From Verrucomicrobiales bacterium (GTDB lineage: Bacteria > Verrucomicrobiota > Verrucomicrobiia > Limisphaerales > UBA11320), in NCBI GenBank assembly GCA_016793885.1, contig JAEUHE010000183.1, positions 1 to 64,000 of the forward strand: DNA of 64,000 nt. Direction: 5' to 3'. Within the stretch, counting starts at the first letter, position 1. Each line of letters begins with the position of its first letter. A program made the translations under genes and the position numbers. The notes below the pieces were generated by a model. It was given only the letters and a program-made list of their open reading frames with translations, did not search any database and had not been told where the DNA came from. Shown here piece after piece: positions 35,325 to 44,620 of the stretch.

Positions 35325-37341
35325 CGCGTAGGCGCATGAAAAGCTCAGGCACTCCCATCGGCAATTCCGCCCAATAGAGGTCGGTATTGGAGACCTTGCC
35401 CTGGGGTACATTCTGAGTCCACGGGGTTTTTGTTAGGGAGGGCGTCGCCTGAGGTTCGAGGCGATAGGCGTTCCCGGTGCCCAGGGCGGCATTCGCGGCG
35501 CTGAGACGGTATTCCATTCGGAGGTAACCCTTCTTCGGTGCCAGTCGCGGAGCCCGCGCGGCGGCGGGATCGGTGCCGCCCGCGGAGCTGTTCAGAAGGG
35601 GATTCGTGCCGCAGAGGAACTCCACAACATTGACGAAGCTGTCCCCGTCTGGATCTGCGTTGGGCTCGCCGGACGGCCCAGCCAGGGACGGGTACTGCCC
35701 CCGCCAGACGCTGTAAGCGTGACCCTCGCTGTGGTAACTGAGAATGGTGAGTTGCGTAGGGCTCCCCACGGGCAGCGGCAGCGCGAGGGCACCGCCGTAA
35801 GCACCATATTCCACCGGGAAAATCGACGCGGCGTCATAGACAGCAAATCCAAACCGATACGTCCCTTCCTGGTAATCGGTACCCACATTGAAGGTGGTGC
35901 TCCACGTGCCGTCCTGAGCCGTTCCGGCAGTGCGGGTCATGAAGCGAGTTCTCTGGGAGGAGGGGCGGTCGGAATCCTGGAATCGAAGCTCCACCTTACT
36001 CACCCCCACGTCGTCGGTGACCCGCGCGGTGATCGTAACGGGCACGGAGGTGAATTCGACGGGTCTGATCTCCAGCGGTGACAACGTGTTCGACATCAGT
36101 ACCGGCCTCGCCGCTTCTACCGGCCCCGTGTTTTGCACCGTAAGCTCATCGGAAACGCCTCCGGGAAATGGCAGACCTCCAAATCCATAAACAGACTCGC
36201 GTGCCTGACCATCCAGGCTGACTACCCTCCAGCGATAGGTCCCGGGAGCGATGTAACGCGGCACCGTAGCTCCGATGGTCTCTTCCACCGGAGTGGCCGG
36301 GTAGGGTGGACTGCCGGAGAAAAACGGGATGTCGAGGGTGTTCTCGCCCCGCGCATTGATCAGAAACAGCCGGGCGCCTCTCAGGCCGGAAGGAGTATCG
36401 TGGACGGTGACCGTGGCAATGACCTGCTGCGAAGCCGCAGTCACATTCACCGAGCTGCGCGAGAACGAAATCGCGGTGACCACCGGCCCCGACGTGTCAG
36501 CGGATCCCGTATTCACCACGGTGAGCGTGGGCTGAGCGGCCGGCGGCGGCACAAGCCCGCTGCCTTGAACGTAGGTCCGCCCTCGGTTGGAGCGGTCGAA
36601 AACCTCATAGCGAATTCTCCACTCTCCCGCCGGGGAGAAGGGGGGGAGCTTCACGGTTCGGCGCCAGGTGCCCGACTGTCGGTTGCCGGAAATGATCGTG
36701 GAGGCGTTAAGGGAGTGGTATTGCACCGAGCCCGTGGGAGGAACCAGGCCCACCCGAATGTCCTGCAGTTCGCGATCGTCGGAGGCTTGCACGGTGACGA
36801 CCAGGTCCTGCTCCGTGCCGCCCGAAGTCACTGGATTGGGAGTAACCGATCCGGAGATGAGCACCGGCCACTGGGTATCGGCCACCCCGGAATTCACAAA
36901 GGTGACCGAACTCGTGGAGCCCGCAGGGAGCGCGGGATTGCCCGGGCCGCCGTAAACGGTCTTCACGTTGTTTTGATCCGTCAATTCTACCATTACCTGC
37001 CACTCCCCGGGCGCCCGTCCCTGGGCGAGGAAGATCTCCCGGGAGAAGGTGCTGCCCGAGTAGGAAGGAATGGGTGCTGGATAACCCAGATCCACGAAGC
37101 TAACCACTTTGTCACCGGCCGCATTGACGAAATTCACGTAGGCCAGTTTGAGCAGACCAGGAGCCGTGAACTGAATCTCAACGCCAATCTTCGGACTGCC
37201 GGTGGTTATGTCCACGCTGCTGGCGGCGAGGGTCACTCGTTGCAGGGAGGGTGCCTGAGCCAAAACCGTCGTCACCGGCAGGACAACGGCTAGCAAGGCC
37301 AAGAGCCACGGATAAGCCGGACGAGAGTAAGATATACCCAT
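35314..37341 (-). CDS. Secreted multi-Ig-like protein with C-terminal EF-hand-like segment
   Basis: A 675-residue protein. A signal peptide (AYPWLLALLAVVLPVTTVLA) ends at AQAP. Four beta-rich modules of roughly 120 residues follow, each closing with a conserved linker such as VTFVNSGVADTQWPVLISGS, VVNTGSADTSGPVVTAIS or VQNTGPVEAARPVLMS. Within each, a G-x-W/Y-R-x-x-Y/V-x-D sequence gives the repeat frame (APGEWQVMVELTD, PAGEWRIRYEVFD, APGTYRWRVVSLDG, QEGTYRFGFAVYD). The C-terminus has a calcium-binding-like ADPDGDSFVNVVEFLCGTNP, common before the end of exported verrucomicrobial proteins. Likely a surface or matrix protein; no catalytic motif. It lies head-to-tail with the NAGPA protein gene (73-nt gap), probably co-transcribed. 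Confidence 0.75.
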   Translation of the reverse strand: MGISYSRPAYPWLLALLAVVLPVTTVLAQAPSLQRVTLAASSVDITTGSPKIGVEIQFTAPGLLKLAYVNFVNAAGDKVVSFVDLGYPAPIPSYSGSTFSREIFLAQGRAPGEWQVMVELTDQNNVKTVYGGPGNPALPAGSTSSVTFVNSGVADTQWPVLISGSVTPNPVTSGGTEQDLVVTVQASDDRELQDIRVGLVPPTGSVQYHSLNASTIISGNRQSGTWRRTVKLPPFSPAGEWRIRYEVFDRSNRGRTYVQGSGLVPPPAAQPTLTVVNTGSADTSGPVVTAISFSRSSVNVTAASQQVIATVTVHDTPSGLRGARLFLINARGENTLDIPFFSGSPPYPATPVEETIGATVPRYIAPGTYRWRVVSLDGQARESVYGFGGLPFPGGVSDELTVQNTGPVEAARPVLMSNTLSPLEIRPVEFTSVPVTITARVTDDVGVSKVELRFQDSDRPSSQRTRFMTRTAGTAQDGTWSTTFNVGTDYQEGTYRFGFAVYDAASIFPVEYGAYGGALALPLPVGSPTQLTILSYHSEGHAYSVWRGQYPSLAGPSGEPNADPDGDSFVNVVEFLCGTNPLLNSSAGGTDPAAARAPRLAPKKGYLRMEYRLSAANAALGTGNAYRLEPQATPSLTKTPWTQNVPQGKVSNTDLYWAELPMGVPELFMRLRVRP

Positions 37342-37414
37342 CTCTGCACCCTAGCGGCTCGGAGAGTTACCAGCGAGTCTTTTTCTGCGGCTGATAGAAG
37401 GATTATGGGCAATC

Positions 37415-39364
37415 TCATGGACCGCGCAGCCGAAAAAAGGCCGTGTCCTCGAATGGGATGAACTGCGGGCTAATCGTCGCGTTCCCGGGAAGGTCTTCCC
37501 AAGCTTCCGGATTGTTCGCGATGGTTTTCAATCGCTGGAGGGTGTATCCTTGACCGTTCCAGTAAAGCACAACGCCCGCGCCGTCCACCACCGCGCGCAG
37601 CAGCGGAGGTAAGGCCTGAGGCCGGAGCGCGCTCAACGCGCAACCAAACACGATGTCAGGGCTGCCGCGACTGTAGTTGTGGACCTCCACCGCGAGCACA
37701 TTCTCAGCGGCCAATAATCCTTCGAGAAGCCCAGGCTCAACTGTAAACACTTGGGGACAGTCTGGCGTTGCATCGCCACCGCATCCGTAACTCGTCGCCA
37801 ACGTTTGATTCGATACCACCATCGACGATGTCAGGTGCAGCCGGTGAATCTCCCTTCCGTTGAGGTAAAACACCGCTCCATCGTCGAGGAAGTTCGAAAA
37901 CACCAGGGAAACACCGGACCGCTCGCCCTCGAATGGGAACCGGGTTCGGAAGTAATAGGTAACAGGGAGCCGTCCCCCGATCCCGGGTGGGAGCAATGTG
38001 CTTTTTGGGGATACCGGATTGGCCGCGTCCTCGACGTATAACAGCCCCGAACCGGAGCCGAGCCAGTCGTCCTCGGAATGGGTCGGCGCGGTCCAGTCCA
38101 CCGCGTCAAGGTTGTTGGTGGTATAGGTCCAGACCTGAGTCATGCCGAACACCGGCGTCGCCTGCCAGCCGGCAGAACTGGAATTGTGGAAGCGGCAGGC
38201 CACTTCATTGGTCTCTCTCGTTGAGACCGAGCGCGCTCGAAAGTAGTAGAAACGATCGGGGGCAAGATCGCGAAGGGTGACGACATGTCGCGTCATCAGA
38301 CGGATCTCCGATCGATGCGAGCTTCCGTAGGCGGATGTCAGTCCATAGTCCACCTCGGTCGAGGCCGGAGCGGCGGTGCGCCAGGTCAATGTCGCCGTGC
38401 CTCCGCCAATATCCACATCCAGATCCAGCAGGCCGCGGTGGTAAGGGGGAGCCGCGACCCCAAAATGGCTTCCGATGTAACGCTCGCGGCCCCGAGATCC
38501 CACGTAGCTTGAGTGGTTGACTGCCATGGGATTTCCCTCGCAATCGGACCGATACAGCGCGACGGATCCCCCGCCGTCCATGTTGATCGCATCGGCAGCA
38601 CCAAACTGGATCATCCACGCGGCGGATTCGGCATCCAGGGCGCCCTCACTATAGCCCGACTGCCTTCCATCGATGGTCATGACGAAGAGGTATCGTTTGT
38701 CACCAGAGACTCCGAAAACCGTGCGCGGCTGGGGATCATGGATGGAGCTGTCGGGATAAGCGCTCCGAGCCACGGCACCGATGTTCACCCCGTTACTCAG
38801 AATGGGATAGTACCCCGATACGGCCGTGTAGATCCCCTCGAGACTGGCTCCCGGGGGGCGGTTGTGGAAGGCGACGATCGGTTGGTTGTTGGTGGTGAAT
38901 AGGATGGCAGCGTGGCGGCCGTTAGAGTCGGGACCCGATTCCGGCAGAGAGACGACCGCCCCGGTGCAGACCTGCAAGCCGTAAACCCATCCCGGGACAC
39001 CCTCGGAGCCGACATCGGTTCCACTATTCGAGTCGTAGAAATTGCAATTGGAAGCAACGGCAAGTTTTTGTTCCTTGAGAAAATTGCTCACGCTGAGGAA
39101 GAGCGTTTCGCGGGTTCCACTCACATAGTTCGGTGCGGGAGGCGTGGTAAAAAGCCGGACATCGGGATCCTGTAGATCGACCCGAAAGCAATGGGCCACC
39201 TGTCGTCGCGGGATAGTGATGTCAGCGATGTTCGTTCCAACCGAGTGGTCAATTCCCTTGAAAGCCGGCACCCACGGGCTGAGTAGCATCTCACCCCGCG
39301 CCGCACTCAGATACACGAGGCATCCGAGCCCCAGCAGTAGTCCGCTGATACTTCGTTGCATCAT
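37415..39364 (-). CDS. Secreted NAGPA-domain phosphodiester glycosidase with fibronectin-type and C-terminal beta domains
   Basis: A 649-residue protein with signal peptide SISGLLLGLGCLVYLSAARG. Residues 35-300 match the NAGPA (phosphodiester alpha-GlcNAcase/exopolysaccharide-type) domain: FRVDLQDPDVRLFTTPP, ASNCNFYD, GWVYGLQVCTG, RTVFGVSGDKRYLFVMTIDG and the hallmark AADAINMDGGGSVALY. A fibronectin-III-like module (ATLTWRTAAPASTEVDYGLT ... YYFRARSVS) spans about 315-385, followed by a beta-sandwich (YYFRTRFPF, DDGAVFYLNGREIHR, LAVEVHNYS) and a short C-terminal beta domain ending FFRLRGP. NAGPA enzymes release sugars from phosphodiester-linked glycans. Divergent from the beta-repeat protein gene, about 230 bp apart. 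Confidence 0.85.
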   Translation of the reverse strand: MMQRSISGLLLGLGCLVYLSAARGEMLLSPWVPAFKGIDHSVGTNIADITIPRRQVAHCFRVDLQDPDVRLFTTPPAPNYVSGTRETLFLSVSNFLKEQKLAVASNCNFYDSNSGTDVGSEGVPGWVYGLQVCTGAVVSLPESGPDSNGRHAAILFTTNNQPIVAFHNRPPGASLEGIYTAVSGYYPILSNGVNIGAVARSAYPDSSIHDPQPRTVFGVSGDKRYLFVMTIDGRQSGYSEGALDAESAAWMIQFGAADAINMDGGGSVALYRSDCEGNPMAVNHSSYVGSRGRERYIGSHFGVAAPPYHRGLLDLDVDIGGGTATLTWRTAAPASTEVDYGLTSAYGSSHRSEIRLMTRHVVTLRDLAPDRFYYFRARSVSTRETNEVACRFHNSSSAGWQATPVFGMTQVWTYTTNNLDAVDWTAPTHSEDDWLGSGSGLLYVEDAANPVSPKSTLLPPGIGGRLPVTYYFRTRFPFEGERSGVSLVFSNFLDDGAVFYLNGREIHRLHLTSSMVVSNQTLATSYGCGGDATPDCPQVFTVEPGLLEGLLAAENVLAVEVHNYSRGSPDIVFGCALSALRPQALPPLLRAVVDGAGVVLYWNGQGYTLQRLKTIANNPEAWEDLPGNATISPQFIPFEDTAFFRLRGP

Positions 39365-39593
39365 GCTGAAACTGCCATACTGCCGCGTCCCTGGGAACGG
39401 ATTTCATGTGCCAAAATGGTTACGTCCCTCCAAACCGATCGAGCATCGCCCATCTCAATTCCAAAATAAGAACTACCCATCGGGCTTGCAAAACCACCCT
39501 GGAACGTTCAAAGTCAGACATCCCCGTGAAGAAGCTTGTTCCAGTCGATCACTCAACAGCAGCCCTGCACAGAAGCACCTCCCCTTCAAAACT

Positions 39594-41417
39594 ATGAAAC
39601 CCTGCACTACTGTTCTAGCGGTCAGCATGATGCTGGCAGCCGTCACACCTTGGCAAACGCGCGCCGCCGAGAACTTATGGAATAACAGTTCGGCCAATTC
39701 CCTGTGGGATCTGGCCAGCGCCAACTGGACCTTGCCGACGATCTGGTCTGATGGCGACGATGCGATCTTCGGACCGACGGGAGCGGGTACCGTCATGCTC
39801 GGCGGCCCCATCACCGCTCAGCGCCTGAACTTTACTGCGGCTGGTTACACCCTTGAGGGGAATGGCAACGCTCTGACCCTGGCCGGCGCGAGCCCGACCT
39901 TGACGGCCACCGAGGACGTGACGATTGCAGCGAGCATTGTGGGGGAGAACGGTCTAGTGATTCAAGGGTCCAAAACGATCCTGCTCGCCGGCGACGCCTC
40001 CGTCCCGGATGCCAACCATTACACCGGCGGCACCTACATCCGGAGCGGCACGCTGATCCTCCAGGCGGCCGGTGCAGGCAACGGAGCCACCGCGGGAAGC
40101 CCTCACGCCGTGGACAGCATCGAAGCCTTGGACACCGGCGCCACTCTAAAATTCGGCACGACCTTCGACGACTCCGCACCCCTCGCCAGCCAATGGGTAT
40201 CGGCGCCCGGTGAACAAATTGGAGCCCGGATCCTGGGGACACGAATGGTCATGACCGGCGGCACACTGGATCTCAACAATGACCCGAAGAACGAAGTGAT
40301 CCGGGTTCCAGAAGGTTTTGGATTGATCGTCAACAACGGTTCGAGCGTTCAAGCGGGACTGAATGTCATCATGGATGGCCTGGACCACACCTTCTCTGGT
40401 GTAATCGCCGACGGCAACAATGGGGTGCTTGTTGGTGACAATTTCGCCGCTGGCGCCACACCGCAAGGGCCAGGCTACCAGATCGGCATCGTCAGCATCT
40501 CGGGAACCGCTGGCTCCACCTGGACCCTGGCAGGCGACAACACCTACTCGGGATCCACCCGCATTGACGGAGGCACCATTGTCAAGCTGGCGGGCAACCA
40601 TAGCCTGGGCATCCCGACGCTCACTGGAAGTCTCACTGGCCCCTTGCGAATTCAAAATGGTTCCGCTCTCGATCTTAATGGGCGTGATCAAACCATCGCG
40701 CTGATGACGGCCGGACAACCGGGCGCGAAAATCTACAATAGCGCGGTCGGAACCGTTTCCACCCTGACGGTGGGCTACGGGAATGAACAAGCCGGTCGGA
40801 ACGCTCCCTACCAACTCATGGACAACCCGGGCGTGGGCGGCATTCTCGCCTTGAGAAAGATCAACACCCAGCCGTACGACCTGGTGCAATCCAACATCAC
40901 CACTCTCGAAGTCACCACCACCCGTGTTACCGGATGCACCCAGGGGCTGCGCAATGACTGCGTGGCGACTTACAGCGGGGACACCTCCATCGAAAGCGGC
41001 ACCTTGGATGTGCAAGGTCTGACCGCGATTAGTGCGAACAGCGCCTACCGTATCACAACGACCGGGGCGTTCGGACCTGGCGTGTTGAAACTGAGCTACG
41101 AAGGCGACGCCCTTTGCCGTCAGTTGTGGATCGACGGAGTTCAACAACCCAACGGCACTTATGGCGCAGGAACTGCCGGCATTGATCCCAACAGCACCGG
41201 CACGATCACCGTCACGGGCTTTGCACCAGCGACCATCGCCGTGGTGCAGTCCGGCAGCACTCTCAACCTCTCATGGGGCGGCGTCTACAAGTTGCAGTCC
41301 AGCACCAACAACATTCTCGGACCCTATCACGATCACGTTGGAGGCGGTTTGAACACCGCAGTCATACCCATGAATCCGGAAGTCGGAGCAGTGTACTACC
41401 GTCTGGCGACCTACTAA
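39594..41417 (+). CDS. Secreted protein with autotransporter-associated beta-strand repeats
   Basis: Starting at ATG 39594 gives 607 residues with a clear signal peptide (MKPCTTVLAVSMMLAAVTPW, ending QTRAAENLW). The frame is open for 450 nt upstream but that stretch reads as antisense of the NAGPA gene and was not used. The body is a beta-helix-like passenger: SANSLWDLASANWTLP start motif, then repeats of the T-Y/H-x-G-x-T-x-I-x-x-G-T-L/I form (YTGGTYIRSGTLILQAAG, TYSGSTRIDGGTIVKLAGN, TYSGDTSIESGTLDVQG). No autotransporter barrel is present. The C-terminus (LNLSWGGVYKLQSSTN ... GAVYYRLATY) is the short verrucomicrobial C-terminal beta domain, probably for sorting or anchoring. Confidence 0.85.
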   Translation: MKPCTTVLAVSMMLAAVTPWQTRAAENLWNNSSANSLWDLASANWTLPTIWSDGDDAIFGPTGAGTVMLGGPITAQRLNFTAAGYTLEGNGNALTLAGASPTLTATEDVTIAASIVGENGLVIQGSKTILLAGDASVPDANHYTGGTYIRSGTLILQAAGAGNGATAGSPHAVDSIEALDTGATLKFGTTFDDSAPLASQWVSAPGEQIGARILGTRMVMTGGTLDLNNDPKNEVIRVPEGFGLIVNNGSSVQAGLNVIMDGLDHTFSGVIADGNNGVLVGDNFAAGATPQGPGYQIGIVSISGTAGSTWTLAGDNTYSGSTRIDGGTIVKLAGNHSLGIPTLTGSLTGPLRIQNGSALDLNGRDQTIALMTAGQPGAKIYNSAVGTVSTLTVGYGNEQAGRNAPYQLMDNPGVGGILALRKINTQPYDLVQSNITTLEVTTTRVTGCTQGLRNDCVATYSGDTSIESGTLDVQGLTAISANSAYRITTTGAFGPGVLKLSYEGDALCRQLWIDGVQQPNGTYGAGTAGIDPNSTGTITVTGFAPATIAVVQSGSTLNLSWGGVYKLQSSTNNILGPYHDHVGGGLNTAVIPMNPEVGAVYYRLATY

Positions 41418-41429
41418 GAAATCCCCCGC

Positions 41430-42812
41430 TCAGCGGTCGGTGCGGAACAGGTTCACCGGCAATCCCTCGGCCGTGAACAGGTTGGGGATCGCGTCGCAGG
41501 TGAACGCGAAGCGGACGGCGACCGGACTGGGCACCTCCGGACTGGAGACGACCACCGACTTGCCGTCGATCACGGCCTGAGCTTCGACGAATCGGCCGTC
41601 GGAACCGGCCACCTTGAAGTGCGTGGGCGGTCCGCCGCGCGAGACCAGCGTGGTCGGAACCGGATTGAACTCCACGCGGATGGAGGATCCCTCCACACGA
41701 TGCGAGCGATAGGTGGGGCTCCGGTGTTCAGACCCCGGGACGGCATAGGTCTCGGCCAAGGCGTAACGGGCCAGCCGAGCGGCTACCTCGCGCTTCATCT
41801 GCGGATGGATGTCCTTCACGTTATCGACCAGGTCGCTGGTCACCACCATGCCCGTCTTGGGGTGCGCGGCCGCCTGGGTCTGCGCCTCGCGCAGGAAGGC
41901 CGCCCGGGTCGGGTCATCGTAAGTGTAAGGGGCGATCTGCGCGAAGTAGAAGGGCAGTTCAGCCTTCCACGCCGTGCGCCAACCGTCGATCATCCGGGTG
42001 AAGAGCTTGCGGTAAGTGTCGTGGGTCGGGACGTTGCTCTCGCCCTGGTACCAAATAACCCCCGCGATCCGGAACAGGGTGATGGGGTGGATCATCGCGT
42101 TGAAGGCCACCCCCGGCTCATGAGGCCACCAGGCGAACGGCTTGAGCTTCGCCGCCGCGGCCCGCAGGTCCGGATCTTCCTCGACGATCTCGCGCGGCGT
42201 CCACACCTCGGCCGGGGTGCCGCCCCAGTTACTGTTGATGAGCCCCACGGGCACCCCGAGCTTATCGTTGAGGAGCTTGCCGAAGAAATACCCGACCGCG
42301 CTGAAGTGCAACATCTCCTCGGGCGAACAAACGACCCAACGGGCCGACACATGATCCTGCGGCGTCGCAGAGGTAGCCTTGGGAATGTAGAAGAACCGGA
42401 TCATGGAGTTCGTGGCGTGTGGAGCCTCCTCCTTGCACTGAGCCAAACCCTGATCGCCCGACCATTCCATATTGCTCTGACCACTACAGACCCACACCTC
42501 GCCTATCAGCACGTCCTCGAGCACGATTTCGTTCCCTCCACGGATGCGGATCGTATGCGGACCCGCTGCCTGCGGGGTCTCGATCTCGGTGGACCAACGC
42601 CCGCCGTTGGATGCGGTCGTTTTCCAGGTGTCGGTGGACCAACTGACCGACACCGTGACGGCCTCGGCCGGTGCGGCCCACCCCCAGAGGGCGGCCTTAG
42701 GCCCGCGCTGCAAAACCATGTGCGAGCCGATGACCGCCGGCAGTCGGACGGCGGCGGCAAGCGGAGCGGCCAGCATGACCAGGGCGGCGAGAGAGAGGAG
42801 CAGTCGTTTCAT
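41430..42812 (-). CDS. Sialate O-acetylesterase family (SGNH-like) exported esterase
   Basis: A 460-residue protein with signal peptide MKRLLLSLAALVMLAAPLAA. Family blocks: IGSHMVLQRGPKAALWGWA, GEVWVCSGQSNMEW (block I, Ser113 nucleophile in GQSNM 111-115), LINSNWGGTPAEVWT, IWYQGESN (253-260) and DIHP (334-337) holding the catalytic Asp-His. It removes O-acetyl groups from sialic acids or, in polysaccharide-utilising bacteria, from plant glycans. It precedes (in transcription) nothing within 12 nt other than the convergent beta-repeat gene and follows the Gfo/Idh gene by 49 nt on the same strand, so these two are probably co-transcribed. Confidence 0.93.
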   Translation of the reverse strand: MKRLLLSLAALVMLAAPLAAAVRLPAVIGSHMVLQRGPKAALWGWAAPAEAVTVSVSWSTDTWKTTASNGGRWSTEIETPQAAGPHTIRIRGGNEIVLEDVLIGEVWVCSGQSNMEWSGDQGLAQCKEEAPHATNSMIRFFYIPKATSATPQDHVSARWVVCSPEEMLHFSAVGYFFGKLLNDKLGVPVGLINSNWGGTPAEVWTPREIVEEDPDLRAAAAKLKPFAWWPHEPGVAFNAMIHPITLFRIAGVIWYQGESNVPTHDTYRKLFTRMIDGWRTAWKAELPFYFAQIAPYTYDDPTRAAFLREAQTQAAAHPKTGMVVTSDLVDNVKDIHPQMKREVAARLARYALAETYAVPGSEHRSPTYRSHRVEGSSIRVEFNPVPTTLVSRGGPPTHFKVAGSDGRFVEAQAVIDGKSVVVSSPEVPSPVAVRFAFTCDAIPNLFTAEGLPVNLFRTDR

Positions 42813-42861
42813 GGCGATGCGGCAAAGGCGATGGACGGATGTTTAATGGAGAGTGACTCGT

Positions 42862-44220
42862 TCACGCTCGGTGCGAATAGGGCAGCTTCCAGGGCTTCCG
42901 ATATTTGACGCCGACGAGGCGGTCCGCCTCAGGGCTGTTGGTCACCCGCTCCTTTGCGGCATCCCAAACCAGTTTGGTCTCCGAGCGAAACGCAATATTG
43001 CCCAGATGCGCGAGGGTGGAGACATGGTGTCCGAGTTCAGCGTCGAGCACGGGACGTTGACGCGACCGGACGCAGTCCAGGAAATTGCGCACGTGCGCCG
43101 GATGAGCGTTGCCAGTGCTGGGACGTTTGAAGGGCTCGAGATTGGCCTTGCGCCGTTCCACTAAGAGTTGCCACCCCTCGTCGTTCATGAGAACGGTACC
43201 TTCGGTGCCGCTCCAAGAAACACCCCAGGAACGGCCATTCATGCCCAAGCCCACGCCGCTCTTGTGTTCCCACTGGAGCATAAAGTCCGGAAACTCATAC
43301 AACGCTATCTGCGAATCCGGCGTGTCTCTCATGTCAGTCTGGACGTAAGTGCCCCCGCTCGAACACACCGTCTTGGGCGAAACCACAGGCATACCCATCA
43401 TGGCCATGTTGATGAGGTGCACGCCCCAGTCGGTCATCAACCCGCCGGCGTAATCCCAGAACCAGCGGAAGTTGTAATGGAACCGGTTCTGATTGAAGGG
43501 GCGTTTCGGAGCCGGCCCGAGCCACAAGTCATAGTCTACGCCAGACGGCGGCGCGCTGTCCGCAGGACGCCCGATCTCTGGTTGCCAATCCAGCCAGGCC
43601 CAAGCTCGAACCATGCTGACTTTCCCCAGTCGGCCGGACTTCACAAATTCCGCCGCATCAATGATGTGCTGGCAGCTCTTCCACTGAGATCCCATCTGCA
43701 CGATGCGCTGGTGCTTCTGAGCAGCCGTAACGATGGCCCGCCCTTCGTCGATGGTCGAGGCCAGCGGCTTTTCCACATACACATCCTTGCCGGCCTGGCA
43801 GGCCATGACGGTAGGAAGGGCGTGCCAGTGGTCAGGCGTCGCCACCAGCACGATGTCAACGTCCTTGCGGTCGAGCACGCGTCGGAAATCGCGGACGGTG
43901 TCCGGCTTGGTCTTCCGATGTTTGGCCACGATCTCCGCTCCCTTGGCAGCCCGCGCGTCGTCGACATCGGCGATGATGACACAGTCCACCTCTGGATTGC
44001 GCAGGAAGGCATCCAGGTCGCCACCTCCTTGCCCCCCACAGCCAATCACCCCGAGGCGCAATCGACTGTTGGCTCCAGGCTCGCCAGCGCGGGCCAGGTT
44101 GAAGGACGATGGGCCGGCCAAGGCGATTCCCCCGGCGGCCACAGCGGCAGTCCGAAGGAACTGGCGGCGATTGGGAGTGTCATCTTGGCAGGCTCTGGAT
44201 GTGAGATGCGGGATGTTCAT
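42862..44220 (-). CDS. Tat-exported Gfo/Idh/MocA-family oxidoreductase
   Basis: A 452-residue protein. A twin-arginine signal (NRRQFLRTAAVAAGGIALAG) precedes the Rossmann fold with LGVIGCGGQGGG (56-67). The motifs VATPDHWHALP and DVYVEKPLA (EKP at 150-152, catalytic-lysine motif) follow. The C-terminal sheet domain has FNQNRFHYNFRWFWDYAGG and LMTDWGVHLINMAMM. The family oxidises or epimerises sugars with NAD(P). Exported members in this phylum are abundant, with cofactor presumably pre-bound before Tat export. Probably co-transcribed with the esterase gene downstream. The precise sugar is unknown. Confidence 0.92.
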   Translation of the reverse strand: MNIPHLTSRACQDDTPNRRQFLRTAAVAAGGIALAGPSSFNLARAGEPGANSRLRLGVIGCGGQGGGDLDAFLRNPEVDCVIIADVDDARAAKGAEIVAKHRKTKPDTVRDFRRVLDRKDVDIVLVATPDHWHALPTVMACQAGKDVYVEKPLASTIDEGRAIVTAAQKHQRIVQMGSQWKSCQHIIDAAEFVKSGRLGKVSMVRAWAWLDWQPEIGRPADSAPPSGVDYDLWLGPAPKRPFNQNRFHYNFRWFWDYAGGLMTDWGVHLINMAMMGMPVVSPKTVCSSGGTYVQTDMRDTPDSQIALYEFPDFMLQWEHKSGVGLGMNGRSWGVSWSGTEGTVLMNDEGWQLLVERRKANLEPFKRPSTGNAHPAHVRNFLDCVRSRQRPVLDAELGHHVSTLAHLGNIAFRSETKLVWDAAKERVTNSPEADRLVGVKYRKPWKLPYSHRA

Positions 44221-44293
44221 GGGCTGATTGATAGCCGCCCTAGCGCCGACAAGAAAGGGGAAAGGTGGAATAGGACGACTTCGGGGTATGATT

Positions 44294-44496
44294 TAAGGTG
44301 GGTGAGATCACCCGACTCCGTCGAGTGCCGAAAAGCTGTAGAGGGCTGCAGGACTATGGAACTATAACCCTCATCGGACCGCTTCGCGTTCAACTCCAAG
44401 ACGCTTCGCGGCGCGCTTGACCATTTGGAGTGCGGCAGGCCTCTGCCGCTTTTGTCCCCACGACGAAGTCGGGATCCCCTGATCTCACCCACTTTA
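44294..44496. mobile_element. MITE-like element, 203 bp with 17-bp terminal inverted repeats
   Basis: The left end is TAAGGTGGGTGAGATCA (44294-44310); the right end is TGATCTCACCCACTTTA (44480-44496), its reverse complement with one mismatch. There is no coding capacity. Internal features are the block GCCGAAAAGCTGTAGAGGG ... CCCTCATCGG and the palindrome GCGGCAG-GCCT-CTGCCGC. Related sequence occurs at 2299-2413 (rearranged) and 12792-12880 (left part). No clear target-site duplication is seen. Short frames crossing it encode repeat-derived junk. The rest of 44221-44620 shows nothing else. Confidence 0.8.
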
Positions 44497-44620
44497 CCCC
44501 CCCCGATTGAGGAAGGTCAGCTGGCGTTAAATGAACAGCGAACTGAATTTCCAAGCGCCAGCCGCAGTCCAGTAAACCACCACTCACACGGGTTGATTAG
44601 GCTCAAACTCTCGGACCGTT

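Noticed and set aside
36133-37293. 386-residue plus-strand open frame
   Set aside because: Antisense of the multi-Ig protein; arginine/glycine-rich shadow.
39144-39593. Upstream in-frame extension of the beta-repeat protein
   Set aside because: The extension is antisense to the NAGPA gene and precedes an excellent signal peptide at 39594.
43168-44367. 399-residue plus-strand open frame
   Set aside because: Antisense of the exported Gfo/Idh/MocA gene, ending in MITE sequence; histidine/proline-rich without motifs.
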